From Comamonadaceae bacterium (GTDB lineage: Bacteria; Pseudomonadota; Gammaproteobacteria; Burkholderiales; Burkholderiaceae_C), in NCBI GenBank assembly GCA_947374705.1, contig CANCDA010000024.1, positions 1-18,552 of the forward strand: DNA of 18,552 bases, written 5' to 3'. A model generated the notes under the pieces. The model saw only the letters and a list, made by a program, of their open reading frames with translations, was not told the origin of the DNA and did no database searches. A program made the position numbers and the translations under genes. Of the stretch, positions 7,882-16,178 are shown piece after piece; within the stretch, counting starts at the first letter, position 1, and each line of letters begins with the position of its first letter.

Positions 7882-7926
7882 GTACCCTAGGTACATCTTT
7901 CAATTGCTTCCCTATTGGAGCCCCCT

Positions 7927-9849
7927 TTGAACAATCAATGGTTTTCGAAAATTGCAGTTTGGTTGGTCATAGCCCTTGTGCTATTTACTGTGTTCAAACA
8001 ATTCGACACGCGGGGCCCAGCCAGCGCCGGATATCTGGGGTATTCCGATTTCCTGGAAGAAGTGCGTGGCAAGCGCATCAAGAGCGCGATTATTCAAGAC
8101 AGCCAAGGTGGCGGTACCGAAATCGTGGCCACCACCACCGATGACCGCAAAGTGCGCACGCTTGCCACTTATCTGGATCGCGGCTTGGTGGGGGACTTGA
8201 TCAGTAATGGTGTCAAGTTCGAAGTTAAGGCGCGCGAAGAAGGGTCTCTGCTCATGACGCTGCTGGTGAGCTGGGGTCCCATGCTTTTGTTGATTGGCGT
8301 GTGGGTGTACTTCATGCGGCAAATGCAGGGTGGCGGTAAGGGCGGGGCGTTCAGTTTTGGCAAGAGCAAGGCGCGATTGTTGGATGAAAGCACCAACCCC
8401 GTCACCTTTGCGGACGTGGCCGGTTGCGATGAAGCCAAAGAGGAGGTCAAGGAAGTAGTGGACTTCCTCAAAGACCCACAAAAATTTCAAAAACTTGGCG
8501 GACGCATTCCTCGCGGCTTGTTGCTGGTTGGCCCACCGGGCACCGGCAAAACGCTGCTGGCCAAGGGCATTGCGGGCGAGGCCAAGGTGCCATTTTTCAG
8601 CATCTCCGGCTCTGATTTTGTCGAGATGTTTGTCGGCGTGGGCGCATCCCGTGTGCGCGATATGTTCGAAAACGCCAAGAAAAATGCACCTTGCATCATC
8701 TTCATCGACGAGATCGATGCCGTGGGTCGCCAACGTGGCGCGGGCTTGGGTGGTGGCAATGATGAACGCGAACAAACACTGAACCAGATGCTGGTGGAGA
8801 TGGACGGCTTTGAGACCAATGTCGGCGTGATCGTGGTGGCTGCCACCAATCGCCCTGACATTTTGGATTCAGCCCTGTTGCGCCCAGGCCGCTTTGACCG
8901 TCAGGTCTATGTGACCCTGCCCGACATTCGTGGCCGCGAGCAAATTCTGAACGTTCACATGCGCAAGATACCCGCCAGCCAAGACGTCAACCCGGGCATC
9001 ATTGCACGCGGCACACCGGGCATGAGCGGTGCGGATCTGGCCAACCTGTGCAATGAAGCGGCCTTGATGGCGGCACGTCGCAATGCACGTGTGGTGGAGA
9101 TGCAGGACTTCGAGAAAGCCAAAGACAAAATCCTCATGGGCCCCGAGCGCAAGAGCATGGTCATGCCGGAGGGTGAGCGCCGCAACACGGCCTACCACGA
9201 GTCCGGCCACGCGCTCATCGGCAAGTTGCTGCCCAAATGCGACCCGGTGCACAAGGTCACCATCATCCCGCGGGGTCGTGCCCTGGGCGTCACGATGAGC
9301 CTGCCCGCGCAAGACCGCTACAGCTATGACAAAGACTTCATGCTCAACCAAATCAGCATGCTGTTTGGTGGACGCATTGCCGAAGAAGTGTTCATGCACC
9401 AGATGACTACCGGCGCCAGCAACGACTTTGAGCGTGCGACGCAAATCGCCCGCGACATGGTCATGCGCTACGGCATGACGGACGCGCTTGGCCCCATGGT
9501 GTATGCCGAAAACGAGGGCGAGGTCTTCCTGGGCCGCTCGGTCACCAAAACCACCAACATGAGCGAGAGCACCATGCAAAAGGTGGACGCTGAGGTTCGC
9601 AAGATCATTGACGAGCAATACGCGCTGGCGCGCAAACTAATTGAGGAAAACAGCGACAAGATGCATGCCATGGCCAAGGCCTTGCTGGAGTGGGAAACCA
9701 TCGACAGCGAGCAGCTTGACGACATCATGGCGGGCAAGGAGCCACGCGCGCCCAAAGACTGGACACCACGCACACCGACCCAAGACGGTGGTAATGGTTC
9801 TGGTGGCACACCTGCTGTGAAGACCGAGCCAGCACCCACGGTGGCCTGA
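7927..9849 (+). CDS. ftsH: ATP-dependent zinc metalloprotease FtsH
   Basis: FtsH is a membrane-anchored hexameric AAA+ protease that removes misassembled membrane proteins and selected cytoplasmic regulators. The protein is 640 aa. A first membrane helix lies at about residues 7-24, a periplasmic domain at 25-105 and a second helix at about 106-125. The AAA domain has Walker A GPPGTGKT at 202-209, Walker [10 protein letters not shown], and the second region of homology through [11 protein letters not shown]. The zinc site is HESGH (His424, Glu425, His428) with Asp500 as the third ligand. The start is TTG at 7927, giving the family-typical [16 protein letters not shown] at 7917-7920 precedes it by 6 nt. 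A TTG at 7915 would overlap this ribosome site. A strong terminator follows the stop. Confidence 0.98.
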   Translation: MNNQWFSKIAVWLVIALVLFTVFKQFDTRGPASAGYLGYSDFLEEVRGKRIKSAIIQDSQGGGTEIVATTTDDRKVRTLATYLDRGLVGDLISNGVKFEVKAREEGSLLMTLLVSWGPMLLLIGVWVYFMRQMQGGGKGGAFSFGKSKARLLDESTNPVTFADVAGCDEAKEEVKEVVDFLKDPQKFQKLGGRIPRGLLLVGPPGTGKTLLAKGIAGEAKVPFFSISGSDFVEMFVGVGASRVRDMFENAKKNAPCIIFIDEIDAVGRQRGAGLGGGNDEREQTLNQMLVEMDGFETNVGVIVVAATNRPDILDSALLRPGRFDRQVYVTLPDIRGREQILNVHMRKIPASQDVNPGIIARGTPGMSGADLANLCNEAALMAARRNARVVEMQDFEKAKDKILMGPERKSMVMPEGERRNTAYHESGHALIGKLLPKCDPVHKVTIIPRGRALGVTMSLPAQDRYSYDKDFMLNQISMLFGGRIAEEVFMHQMTTGASNDFERATQIARDMVMRYGMTDALGPMVYAENEGEVFLGRSVTKTTNMSESTMQKVDAEVRKIIDEQYALARKLIEENSDKMHAMAKALLEWETIDSEQLDDIMAGKEPRAPKDWTPRTPTQDGGNGSGGTPAVKTEPAPTVA

Positions 9850-9855
9850 TGTGTG

Positions 9856-9874
9856 GCTTGAGCTGAACTCAAGC
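9856..9874 (+). terminator. Hairpin just after ftsH
   Basis: GCTTGAG (9856-9862) and CTCAAGC (9868-9874) form a 7-bp stem with a 5-nt loop. It has no T-run of its own and precedes the main terminator by 9 nt. It may protect the mRNA 3' end or assist termination. Confidence 0.5.
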
Positions 9875-9883
9875 TGATATTTG

Positions 9884-9914
9884 AAAAACGGGGCATTGCG
9901 CCCCGTTTTTCTTT
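9884..9914 (+). terminator. Intrinsic terminator after ftsH
   Basis: The arms AAAAACGGGGC (9884-9894) and GCCCCGTTTTT (9900-9910) form a perfect 11-bp stem with a 5-nt loop, ending in T5-C-T3. The A-run on the left arm makes it potentially bidirectional. It should separate ftsH transcription from folP-glmM, so folP probably has a promoter between 9911 and 9962, although I cannot identify one with confidence. Confidence 0.9.
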
Positions 9915-9962
9915 GGACCTTAGCAAAACCCCACGCAAACTCCAAGCAAAGTGTGATCTCCC

Positions 9963-10871
9963 ATGTTGTGGCAAACCTCCAGCTTCTCCATTGACCTGAA
10001 TCGCCCGCAGGTGATGGGCATCGTCAACGTCACGCCAGACTCGTTCTCTGACGGCGGCGCTCACGCATCAACCTCACAGGCCTTGGCGCATTGCGAACAA
10101 CTACTGGCACAGGGGGCTGACTTGCTGGACATTGGCGGTGAATCAACCCGCCCCGGTGCGACGCCACTGCCACTGGATGAGGAGTTGAAGCGGGTACTGC
10201 CCGTGGTGCGTGAAGCCGTCAAACTGGGTGTGCCGATCTCCATCGACACCTACAAACCGCAAGTCATGCAAGCCGTGCTTGACTTAGGCGCGGACATCAT
10301 CAACGACATCTGGGCCTTGCGCTGGCCTGCACCATCTGGTGGGCCGACAGCGCGATCCGTGGTCAGCCAACACCCCCGCTGCGGCGTGTGCCTGATGCAC
10401 ATGCACTTGGAGCCCCAGACGATGCAGCTCAGCCCCATGGAGGGCAATGTGGTGTCGCAAGTGCTCCTATTTTTAGAGCGAGTAACGCAGGATTTGCTTG
10501 ACCTAGGCGTAGATAAGTCTCGCATTGCTATCGATCCTGGCATCGGTTTTGGCAAGACGGTCGCGCAAAACCTCAGCTTGTTGGCGCGTCAACGTGAGTT
10601 ACTGGCGGTGGGCTACCCTGTGCTGGCGGGCTGGTCTAGAAAATCTTCGCTGGCGGCAATAGTCGGTGTTTCATCCACACACGCAAGTACAGACGGCACG
10701 CAAGATCGGCTCATCCCGAGCGTGACGGCGGCGTTGCTGGCGGTAGATCGAGGCGCACGCATTGTTAGGGTTCACGATGTGCGTGAAACCGTTCAAGCAC
10801 TGAAGGTCTGGAGCGCGGCATTGAACCCCCTAGAATCGAGCGATTCCATACCTAGAGGTGACACAACATGA
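9963..10871 (+). CDS. folP: Dihydropteroate synthase
   Basis: FolP condenses p-aminobenzoate with dihydropterin pyrophosphate in folate synthesis and is the sulfonamide target. The 302-aa TIM-barrel protein has the expected motifs: [11 protein letters not shown] at 22-32 (Asn22 metal/pyrophosphate loop), GGESTRPGA at 58-66, the NDI strand near 113, DPGIGFGKT at 191-199, GWSRKSSL with Lys227, and RVHDV with Arg269 and His271. The ATG at 9963 lacks a clear Shine-Dalgarno; it was chosen because it gives the usual short N-terminus. The stop overlaps the glmM ATG (ATGA, 4 nt), so the two genes are translationally coupled. An AT-rich stretch at 10462-10507 resembles a dispersed repeat. Confidence 0.97.
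   Translation: MLWQTSSFSIDLNRPQVMGIVNVTPDSFSDGGAHASTSQALAHCEQLLAQGADLLDIGGESTRPGATPLPLDEELKRVLPVVREAVKLGVPISIDTYKPQVMQAVLDLGADIINDIWALRWPAPSGGPTARSVVSQHPRCGVCLMHMHLEPQTMQLSPMEGNVVSQVLLFLERVTQDLLDLGVDKSRIAIDPGIGFGKTVAQNLSLLARQRELLAVGYPVLAGWSRKSSLAAIVGVSSTHASTDGTQDRLIPSVTAALLAVDRGARIVRVHDVRETVQALKVWSAALNPLESSDSIPRGDTT
10462..10507 (+). repeat. AT-rich segment resembling the same dispersed repeat, inside folP
   Basis: The segment starts TGCTCCTATTTTTAGAGCGA and includes ACGCAGGATTTGCTTGA (10485-10501), which matches the minus strand of 6420-6436 at 16 of 17 bases. It encodes the helix before DPGIGFGKT of FolP. The start resembles the TGCTCCTATTTT...TAGC repeats I recall from Comamonadaceae. It could also be ordinary coding drift. 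Confidence 0.35.
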
Positions 10872-12223
10872 GCAGAAAATACTTTGGCACAGACGGCATT
10901 CGCGGCACGGTGGGTCAAGCACCTATCACGCCCGACTTTGTGCTGCGACTGGCCCACGCAGTGGGGCGGGTTTTGAAGCGAACCGAAGCGCGCCCTACGG
11001 TGTTGATCGGCAAAGACACTCGCATTTCGGGCTACATGCTTGAGAGCGCCTTGGAGTCCGGCTTCAACTCGGCCGGGGTTGATGTGGTGTTACTCGGGCC
11101 TTTGCCCACGCCCGGTGTGGCCTACCTGACACGCGCACAGCGTGCCTCTTTAGGGGTGGTCATCAGCGCCAGCCACAATGCCTTTCCCGACAATGGCATC
11201 AAATTTTTCAATGCACAGGGGGCCAAGCTGTCGGATGCGTGGGAGGAAGAAGTAGAAAGCGTCCTGGAAGAGGAACCGGTGTGGGTGGATTCTTCTCACT
11301 TGGGCCGCACGCGTCGCCTGGATGATGCCGCCGGTCGCTACATCGAATTTTGCAAGAGCACTTTTCCCACCGACCTCACCCTGAAAGACTTGCGCATTGT
11401 GGTGGATGCTGCCCATGGCGCGGCCTACCAGATTGCCCCCATGGTATTCCATGAACTCGGGGCCGAGGTGGTGCCTATTGCCTGTGCGCCCGATGGTTTG
11501 AACATCAACGACAACGTGGGAGCAACCCACCCCCAGGCGTTGGTGGATGCGGTTAAAGCGCATCGCGCTGATTTTGGCGTATCTTTGGACGGGGATGCCG
11601 ACCGCTTGCTCATGGTGGACGGTGCTGGACGACTCTATAACGGGGATGAGCTGCTCTATCTGATGGTGATGGCTCGCCTTGAAAGCGCGGCTCGACCGGG
11701 TGGCAACAGGCGCAACCCTGTGATCGGTGTGGTTGGCACACTCATGACCAATATGGCGATTGAAGTCGCCCTCAAGGCCAGAGGTGTGCAGTTTGTACGC
11801 GCCAAGGTTGGCGACCGATATGTGCTCGAAGAGCTTGAGAAAAACAAATGGATCCTTGGTGGCGAAGGTTCTGGCCATCTGCTGGCTTTGGACAAGCACA
11901 GTACGGGGGATGGTTTGATCAGCGCCTTGCAAGTTCTGCATGCTTGCGTGGGTGCCAAGAAGACCTTGTCCGAATTGCTGGTTGATGTGACGCTGTTTCC
12001 GCAAACACTCATCAATGTGCGCCTGCAACCCGGTCAAGACTGGAAGAGCAACGCCAAACTCGCCGCGGAAACATTGGCAGTTGAGTCGGAGTTGGGCGAC
12101 AGCGGGCGTCTCCTGATCCGCGCCAGCGGCACCGAGCCGCTCGTGCGTGTGATGGTGGAGGCGCGTGATGAGCGGCAGGCCAAAGCCTGCGCGCAGCGAT
12201 TGGCCGACGCGGTGAAAGGCTAG
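10868..12223 (+). CDS. glmM: Phosphoglucosamine mutase
   Basis: GlmM converts glucosamine-6-phosphate to glucosamine-1-phosphate for UDP-GlcNAc, and so for peptidoglycan and lipopolysaccharide. The 451-aa protein has the four phosphohexomutase domains. The active-site phosphoserine is Ser102 in ISASHN, the metal loop is DGDADR with Asp241, Asp243 and Asp245, the sugar loop GGEGSGH follows at about 331, and the phosphate loop [14 protein letters not shown] is near 418. Ser102 and the metal aspartates have exactly the E. coli numbering. AGAGGTG at 10854-10860 is a good Shine-Dalgarno, inside the end of folP, and the start overlaps the folP stop. The folP-glmM pairing is widespread. Confidence 0.98.
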   Translation: MSRKYFGTDGIRGTVGQAPITPDFVLRLAHAVGRVLKRTEARPTVLIGKDTRISGYMLESALESGFNSAGVDVVLLGPLPTPGVAYLTRAQRASLGVVISASHNAFPDNGIKFFNAQGAKLSDAWEEEVESVLEEEPVWVDSSHLGRTRRLDDAAGRYIEFCKSTFPTDLTLKDLRIVVDAAHGAAYQIAPMVFHELGAEVVPIACAPDGLNINDNVGATHPQALVDAVKAHRADFGVSLDGDADRLLMVDGAGRLYNGDELLYLMVMARLESAARPGGNRRNPVIGVVGTLMTNMAIEVALKARGVQFVRAKVGDRYVLEELEKNKWILGGEGSGHLLALDKHSTGDGLISALQVLHACVGAKKTLSELLVDVTLFPQTLINVRLQPGQDWKSNAKLAAETLAVESELGDSGRLLIRASGTEPLVRVMVEARDERQAKACAQRLADAVKG

Positions 12224-12280
12224 GCGTCTGGGTTGGGCCAGGTTTTCAGCAACGCACTTGTGCGAACTTTGGATTAACCC

Positions 12281-13084
12281 ATGTCACCCTTGGTTTTGAT
12301 ACACGACGCAGTGCTGACCATGGCTCAATCCACCTGGGCCTGGTTTGCGGGTTGGTGGCGCATCGTGGTGCTGGGGGCCGAGTTGTTTGTGTTGGCGCTT
12401 TCCCCGCTCAGTTACCGGGGTGGCAGCCGCTTGAATATGCTGCACCACCTCTACCAAGCTACTGCACCCAGCTTGATGTGGTTCACCGTGCTGACGGCCA
12501 CGTTTAGCCTGGTGCTCATTCGCATCGTGGTGGTCACTGCCGTCAGCTATGGCCTGTCGTTGTATGCCTTGGAGATGGTGGTGCGTGTGCTGGTGCTGGA
12601 GTTGATCCCGCTCACGGCTGCACTGTTTGTGGCGGTGCGCTACACCATCCCACGGGGGTCTGAGCTGTACAAACTGCGCACTCGCGGGGGCTTTGAGCAC
12701 CTGCACCAGCGCCACCTAGACCCCATTGCCTACGAGTTGCTGCCCAGCGTGTTGGCCGGTGTGTTTGCCGTGCTCATGCTGGCGGCGATGAGTTGTGTGG
12801 TGTCATTGGTGCTGGCTTACTTCACGGTGTATGGCTTTAGCACCTCGGCATTCATGGTTTACACGCGAACGGTGGGCCAAATTTTCAACCCAGAGGTGAC
12901 GCTGATCTTTGTGCTTAAAACCGTCTTTTCAAGCTTGGCGGTTTCGTTGATTCCGGCGGGCATTTCTTTGCAAGATATGCCGCGCGAGTTGTCCCGAACC
13001 AGTGTGGAGCTCCAGGGCCTCATTCGCATGTTTGCCGTTTTGTTGTTGATCGAAATGGCCTCTTTGCTAGGCAACTATTATTGA
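12281..13084 (+). CDS. MlaE-like ABC transporter permease
   Basis: This 267-aa membrane protein has about five or six hydrophobic helices and fits the MlaE permease family (PF02405) of envelope lipid transporters. The recognisable part is the centre, HLDPIAYELLPSVLAGVFAVLM, matching the family's MGVDPIxYLVxPRVLAG region, and the C-terminal helix pattern. The segment that usually contacts the ATPase (AELGTMRVTEQIDAL in typical MlaE) is strongly altered here (SELYKLRTRGGFEHLHQRHL), so this is a divergent subfamily. The ATG lies 57 nt after glmM without an obvious Shine-Dalgarno. It is followed by an MCE gene, which supports the assignment. No ATPase gene is present nearby. Confidence 0.8.
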   Translation: MSPLVLIHDAVLTMAQSTWAWFAGWWRIVVLGAELFVLALSPLSYRGGSRLNMLHHLYQATAPSLMWFTVLTATFSLVLIRIVVVTAVSYGLSLYALEMVVRVLVLELIPLTAALFVAVRYTIPRGSELYKLRTRGGFEHLHQRHLDPIAYELLPSVLAGVFAVLMLAAMSCVVSLVLAYFTVYGFSTSAFMVYTRTVGQIFNPEVTLIFVLKTVFSSLAVSLIPAGISLQDMPRELSRTSVELQGLIRMFAVLLLIEMASLLGNYY

Positions 13085-13107
13085 CCCTCACCTTTAAGTC
13101 ATCACCT

Positions 13108-14109
13108 ATGTCCGTACCCCCCGAGTCGCCCCCTAGCTTGCCGCCCGAAGTTGTCACGCCCGTCAAGCATCTACAGGCCAAGGCTGCACTGTTGCTGGGC
13201 CTCATGCTGCTGCTGGTTACAAGCTCCGTCCTGTACCTGATGTACGCGCGTGGTGCTTTTGAGCAGACGCAGCGCCTGGTCTTGATGGCCGACAACTCCG
13301 AAGGCGTGAGTGTGGGCATGAGCATGACGTTTGCAGGCTTTCCCATCGGCCGCGTGCGCCGGGTTGAGTTGTCTGATGAAGGTCGAGCTCGAATTTTGAT
13401 GGATGTGCCCAGTGCTGATGCGCACTGGCTACGCCAATCCAGCGTGTTTACCTTGGAGCGCGGCTTGGTGGGTGGCACGCACATTCGCGCCTTCACTGGT
13501 TTGTTGACCGACAAACCGCTAGAAGATGGCGCGCTGCGCGAAGTGCACCGGGGTGACGCGGCAGAGGCCATCCCCTTGTTGTTGTCATCGGTGCGCGAGG
13601 TGGTGACCAATGTGAGCGCCATGACAGCGCAAGATGGTTCACTGCGCAGCACGCTGCGCAACCTCAGAGAAGTTACCGACAAGCTCAAAGGCCCACAAGG
13701 CGCCTTGGGTGTGGTGATGGGCAATGAGGCTGATGCCCACAAAATTGTGGAGGCACTGAACCGCAGCAATGCATTGCTGGCCAAGGTGGACGGTTTGGTG
13801 CTCAAGGCCGATGGCTTGGCCGCCAAGGCCGACGCGCAAGTGTTTGGCCCCAAAGGCGTGATGACAGACACCCAGGCCACGGTGCAGCAGCTCAACGGCT
13901 TGTTGGCCGACGCCCGCAACAGCTTGAAAAAAGTGGACGGTGTTTTGGTCGAAGCCCAAGCCATGGCTGTCAACGCCAAAGAGGCCACGGTGGACTTGGG
14001 CTCCTTGCGCGGCGACGTTGAAGCCAGCTTGCGTAAGGTAGAAGGGCTGGTCAATGAGATCAATCGCAAATGGCCGTTTGCCCGCGACACGGAGTTGAAA
14101 CTGCCATGA
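13108..14109 (+). CDS. MlaD-like MCE-domain protein
   Basis: MCE proteins form hexameric rings that carry lipids between the inner membrane permease and the outer membrane. This 333-aa protein has a proline-rich cytoplasmic start, one membrane helix (about residues 24-46), an MCE domain at about 55-135 (DNSEGVSVGMSMTFAGFPIG, then LVGGTHIRAFTG), and a long helical C-terminus (about 230-325) with repeated KVDGL/KADGLAAKADA-type heptads likely to form a coiled coil. The start at 13108 is an ATG without a clear Shine-Dalgarno. A TTG at 13081 overlapping the permease stop would add nine residues. The stop overlaps the next ATG by 4 nt (ATGA). Confidence 0.88.
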   Translation: MSVPPESPPSLPPEVVTPVKHLQAKAALLLGLMLLLVTSSVLYLMYARGAFEQTQRLVLMADNSEGVSVGMSMTFAGFPIGRVRRVELSDEGRARILMDVPSADAHWLRQSSVFTLERGLVGGTHIRAFTGLLTDKPLEDGALREVHRGDAAEAIPLLLSSVREVVTNVSAMTAQDGSLRSTLRNLREVTDKLKGPQGALGVVMGNEADAHKIVEALNRSNALLAKVDGLVLKADGLAAKADAQVFGPKGVMTDTQATVQQLNGLLADARNSLKKVDGVLVEAQAMAVNAKEATVDLGSLRGDVEASLRKVEGLVNEINRKWPFARDTELKLP

Positions 14110-14813
14110 AGTCAGACCATTTTTTCAAGCCGCTCACAACATTCACGCCGTTCTCAATGCTCACGCCGTTCACCCTGAGATTGTCGAAGGGTTGGGTTGC
14201 CGCTGCATTTTTGGTCGGCTGTAGCAACACACCGCCCCAGCCCGACTGGCAGATGAGCGCCAAAACCCATCTGGAGCACGCCGTTGACGCTTACCTGTCT
14301 GGCAATGACCGTGTGGCCACCAGCGAGTTTGAGCGAGCCCGTGCCGAGGTGGCGCGCACCGGTCGCCCCGATTGGCTCGCTCGCGTCGAACTCGTGCGCT
14401 GTGCCAGCCATGTGGCCAGTCTTGATGTGGCGCCTTGCACAGGCTTTGAGGCTTTGCGCCGTGACGCCGCCCCGGCAGAACAGGCTTATGCCGATTACCT
14501 GGCGGGCCGTGCACAGCCGAAAGACGCGGAGTTGCTACCTAGTGCCCACCGGGCCGTGGCGGGGGGCGCAGTTGTGTTGCCTGAGGGTGGGGATGCCTTG
14601 AGCCGCCTGGTGGCTTCTGCCGTCGTGTTGCAGACCGGCAAGGCCAGCCTGGCCCTGGTGGCGCAGGCGGTGGACGCGGCTTCGACTCAAGGCTGGCGTC
14701 GCCCCTTATTGGCTTGGCTGGGCGTGCAGCTCAAGCTGGCAGAGCAGGGCGGGGCAGCATCAGAGGCAGACCGCATTCGCCGCCGCTTGGCCGTAGTGCA
14801 GGGCAAGCCCTGA
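14106..14813 (+). CDS. Predicted lipoprotein of the MCE operon, function unknown
   Basis: The 235-aa product has a hydrophobic stretch ending in a lipobox LVGC with the lipidated cysteine at residue 39, and then a soluble, alanine-rich, helical domain. Residues 50-80 (AKTHLEHAVDAYLSGNDRVATSEFERAR) look like a tetratricopeptide-type helix pair. Two further cysteines lie in the domain (near 102 and 113). I do not recognise a named family. It overlaps the MCE gene by 4 nt and probably acts with it, perhaps as an outer-membrane or periplasmic partner. The signal peptide is long if the ATG at 14106 is used; an in-frame ATG at 14157 would give a compact 22-residue signal. Part of the leader is encoded by a REP-like sequence. 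Confidence 0.75.
   Translation: MKSDHFFKPLTTFTPFSMLTPFTLRLSKGWVAAAFLVGCSNTPPQPDWQMSAKTHLEHAVDAYLSGNDRVATSEFERARAEVARTGRPDWLARVELVRCASHVASLDVAPCTGFEALRRDAAPAEQAYADYLAGRAQPKDAELLPSAHRAVAGGAVVLPEGGDALSRLVASAVVLQTGKASLALVAQAVDAASTQGWRRPLLAWLGVQLKLAEQGGAASEADRIRRRLAVVQGKP
14143..14171 (+). repeat. Short direct repeat in the lipoprotein leader
   Basis: TCACGCCGTTC occurs at 14143-14153 and again at 14161-14171, a period of 18 nt (six codons). The protein shows it as TPF repeated (residues 14-16 and 20-22). It looks like a small tandem duplication next to the REP-like element. Confidence 0.85.
14166..14191. repeat. REP-like palindromic element in the lipoprotein signal peptide
   Basis: The segment CCGTTCACCCTGAG (14166-14179) followed by ATTGTCGAAGGG (14180-14191) is one base from the widespread repeat that reads CCCTTCGACAAGCTCAGGG then TGAACGG on the other strand. 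The outer arms ACCCT and AGGGT pair. It encodes residues 21-29 (PFTLRLSKG), the positively charged part of the signal peptide. Confidence 0.7.
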
Positions 14814-14826
14814 ACTAAGCCTTTTT
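14799..14826 (+). terminator. Weak candidate terminator between convergent genes
   Basis: CAGGGC (14799-14804) and GCCCTG (14807-14812) are exact inverted arms over the lipoprotein stop. A T5 run follows at 14822-14826 after a 9-nt gap, longer than usual. The gene on the other strand ends at 14815, so any terminator here must lie within coding sequence. Confidence 0.3.
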
Positions 14827-15435
14827 GAAAATAAGGCAGCGGTTGTTGGCCGGCATGGCCACATCTTCCAGCAGCGTTAAGCCAGCCTGAGCGGCCAGCG
14901 CGTTCACCGCTTCAAAGTCACGCAGACCGCGCTTGGGGTGGTCGCTGCGCAGCGAGACATCAAAACGGGCATTGCTGTCGCTGGTGAACTGTCCACCGTA
15001 GTTGAACGGGCCGTAAATGACCAGCAGGGCCTGCTCAGTCATCAGCGCGGGCAACTGGGCAAACAGGCGCTGCACCTCAGGCCAGCCCATGATATGCAGG
15101 GTGTTGGCGCTGTAAATCGCATCGAATTGGGCATGACCCACGGCTTGAGCCATGTCCATGTTCACGTCCAGCGTCAGGGGTGGGGGTGTATTGGCCAACG
15201 CCGCTTCATCCAGCCAAAGCCGGACACCGGGCAGGTTATCGGCTACGTCAGCACATTGCCAAGTCAGCTGGGACAGGGCTTGCCCAAAATGCACGGCATG
15301 CTGGCCGGTGCCGCTGCCGATTTCCAGCACCTGGTGACGGTCAGAGAAGTAACGCTGTAGCACCGCCAGAATCGGTTCGCGGTTGCGCTCACAGGCGAGT
15401 GAAAAGGGTTTGCTTGAGGGTGCGGTCGTGGTCAT
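14815..15435 (-). CDS. DUF938 family SAM-dependent methyltransferase
   Basis: This 206-aa protein belongs to the DUF938 class I methyltransferases; its substrate is unknown. The N-terminus has the family signature SLACERNREPIL (12-23). The S-adenosylmethionine loop VLEIGSGTGQHAVHFG is at 36-51, an acidic motif II-like DVADN and a DAIYSANTLHIM segment follow, and YGPFNYGGQFTSDSNARFD is characteristic of the family. The start at 15435 overlaps the upstream gene's stop by one base (TAATG), so translation is probably by re-initiation; there is no clear Shine-Dalgarno. It ends one base from the end of the convergent lipoprotein gene. Confidence 0.9.
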   Translation of the reverse strand: MTTTAPSSKPFSLACERNREPILAVLQRYFSDRHQVLEIGSGTGQHAVHFGQALSQLTWQCADVADNLPGVRLWLDEAALANTPPPLTLDVNMDMAQAVGHAQFDAIYSANTLHIMGWPEVQRLFAQLPALMTEQALLVIYGPFNYGGQFTSDSNARFDVSLRSDHPKRGLRDFEAVNALAAQAGLTLLEDVAMPANNRCLIFKKA

Positions 15436-16178
15436 TAATTTCGAGCATACCCCAGGCGGTAGGCGGTGACGCCTTCCAGGCGCGCCATCTCCAGCGCCAG
15501 CTCGGCAATCGGCCCCATTTTTTGACGGCTGTGCGCCACGGCCACAAAATTCCACTCCGTACACGCGTCCTTGCAAGAGATGGAGATCGTGCCACTGGCC
15601 ACGTCATAACCCCGCTGCTTCGCCACGCCCCTTAAAGCGATCTCATCGGGGTTCACCCCTTCCTTGAATTTCAAATAGATGGCCACCGCTTGCCGTGACG
15701 GCAACCACGCTTCGAGCTTCGAAATCCAAGCCATGCAAATCGCGGTCAACACCGCCAGTGCAATGGCCGCGACATAAAACCCGACGCCCACCACAATGCC
15801 AATGACGGCAGCCGCCCACAGCGAGGCGGCGGTGGTCAGGCCGCTGATGTTGAAGCCCTCCCGCATGATGACACCTGCACACAAAAAACCGATGCCCGAG
15901 ACGATGCCTTGGATCACCCGCGTGGCATCCGTGCCACTGGCCACAATGTCTGTGCCGCCAAACCAGGCGGAGGAGTAGCCACTGATGACTGTCAGCGCGG
16001 TTGCGGCCATGCACACCAGCCCATAGGTGCGCATGCCTGCCGCGCGGCCATGGTAGGAGCGCTCGTACCCGACCAGCAGGCCCAGCAACATCGAGCCCAC
16101 CAGGTGCATGAGCACCAGCACATTGGTGGCCAGCACCGGGCCAGACCAGAAGCTGGCAAGTGTTTCAAATGACGGCAT
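15435..16178 (-). CDS. MgtC/SapB family membrane protein
   Basis: The 247-aa protein has an N-terminal MgtC domain with about five membrane helices (residues 15-165), including the family motifs LLVGYERSYHGRAAGMRTYGLV, QGIVSGIGFLCAGVIM and GLTTAASLWAAAVIG. A soluble C-terminal region (about 175-247) resembles the ACT-like tail seen in many members. MgtC proteins are linked to magnesium limitation and to inhibition of the F-type ATP synthase in Salmonella; the role of this copy is not established. The start at 16178 is well supported by AGGAGG (16186-16191, minus strand) with 7-nt spacing. It is the first gene of a two-gene unit with the DUF938 methyltransferase. Confidence 0.9.
   Translation of the reverse strand: MPSFETLASFWSGPVLATNVLVLMHLVGSMLLGLLVGYERSYHGRAAGMRTYGLVCMAATALTVISGYSSAWFGGTDIVASGTDATRVIQGIVSGIGFLCAGVIMREGFNISGLTTAASLWAAAVIGIVVGVGFYVAAIALAVLTAICMAWISKLEAWLPSRQAVAIYLKFKEGVNPDEIALRGVAKQRGYDVASGTISISCKDACTEWNFVAVAHSRQKMGPIAELALEMARLEGVTAYRLGYARN

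Noticed and set aside
7882..7894. GTACC-CTA-GGTAC inverted repeat in the ftsH leader
   Set aside because: Only 5-bp arms with a 3-nt centre; expected by chance at this length.
7915..7926. Upstream TTG as ftsH start
   Set aside because: It overlaps the GGAG ribosome site that fits the TTG at 7927, and the family N-terminus begins with MNNQW.
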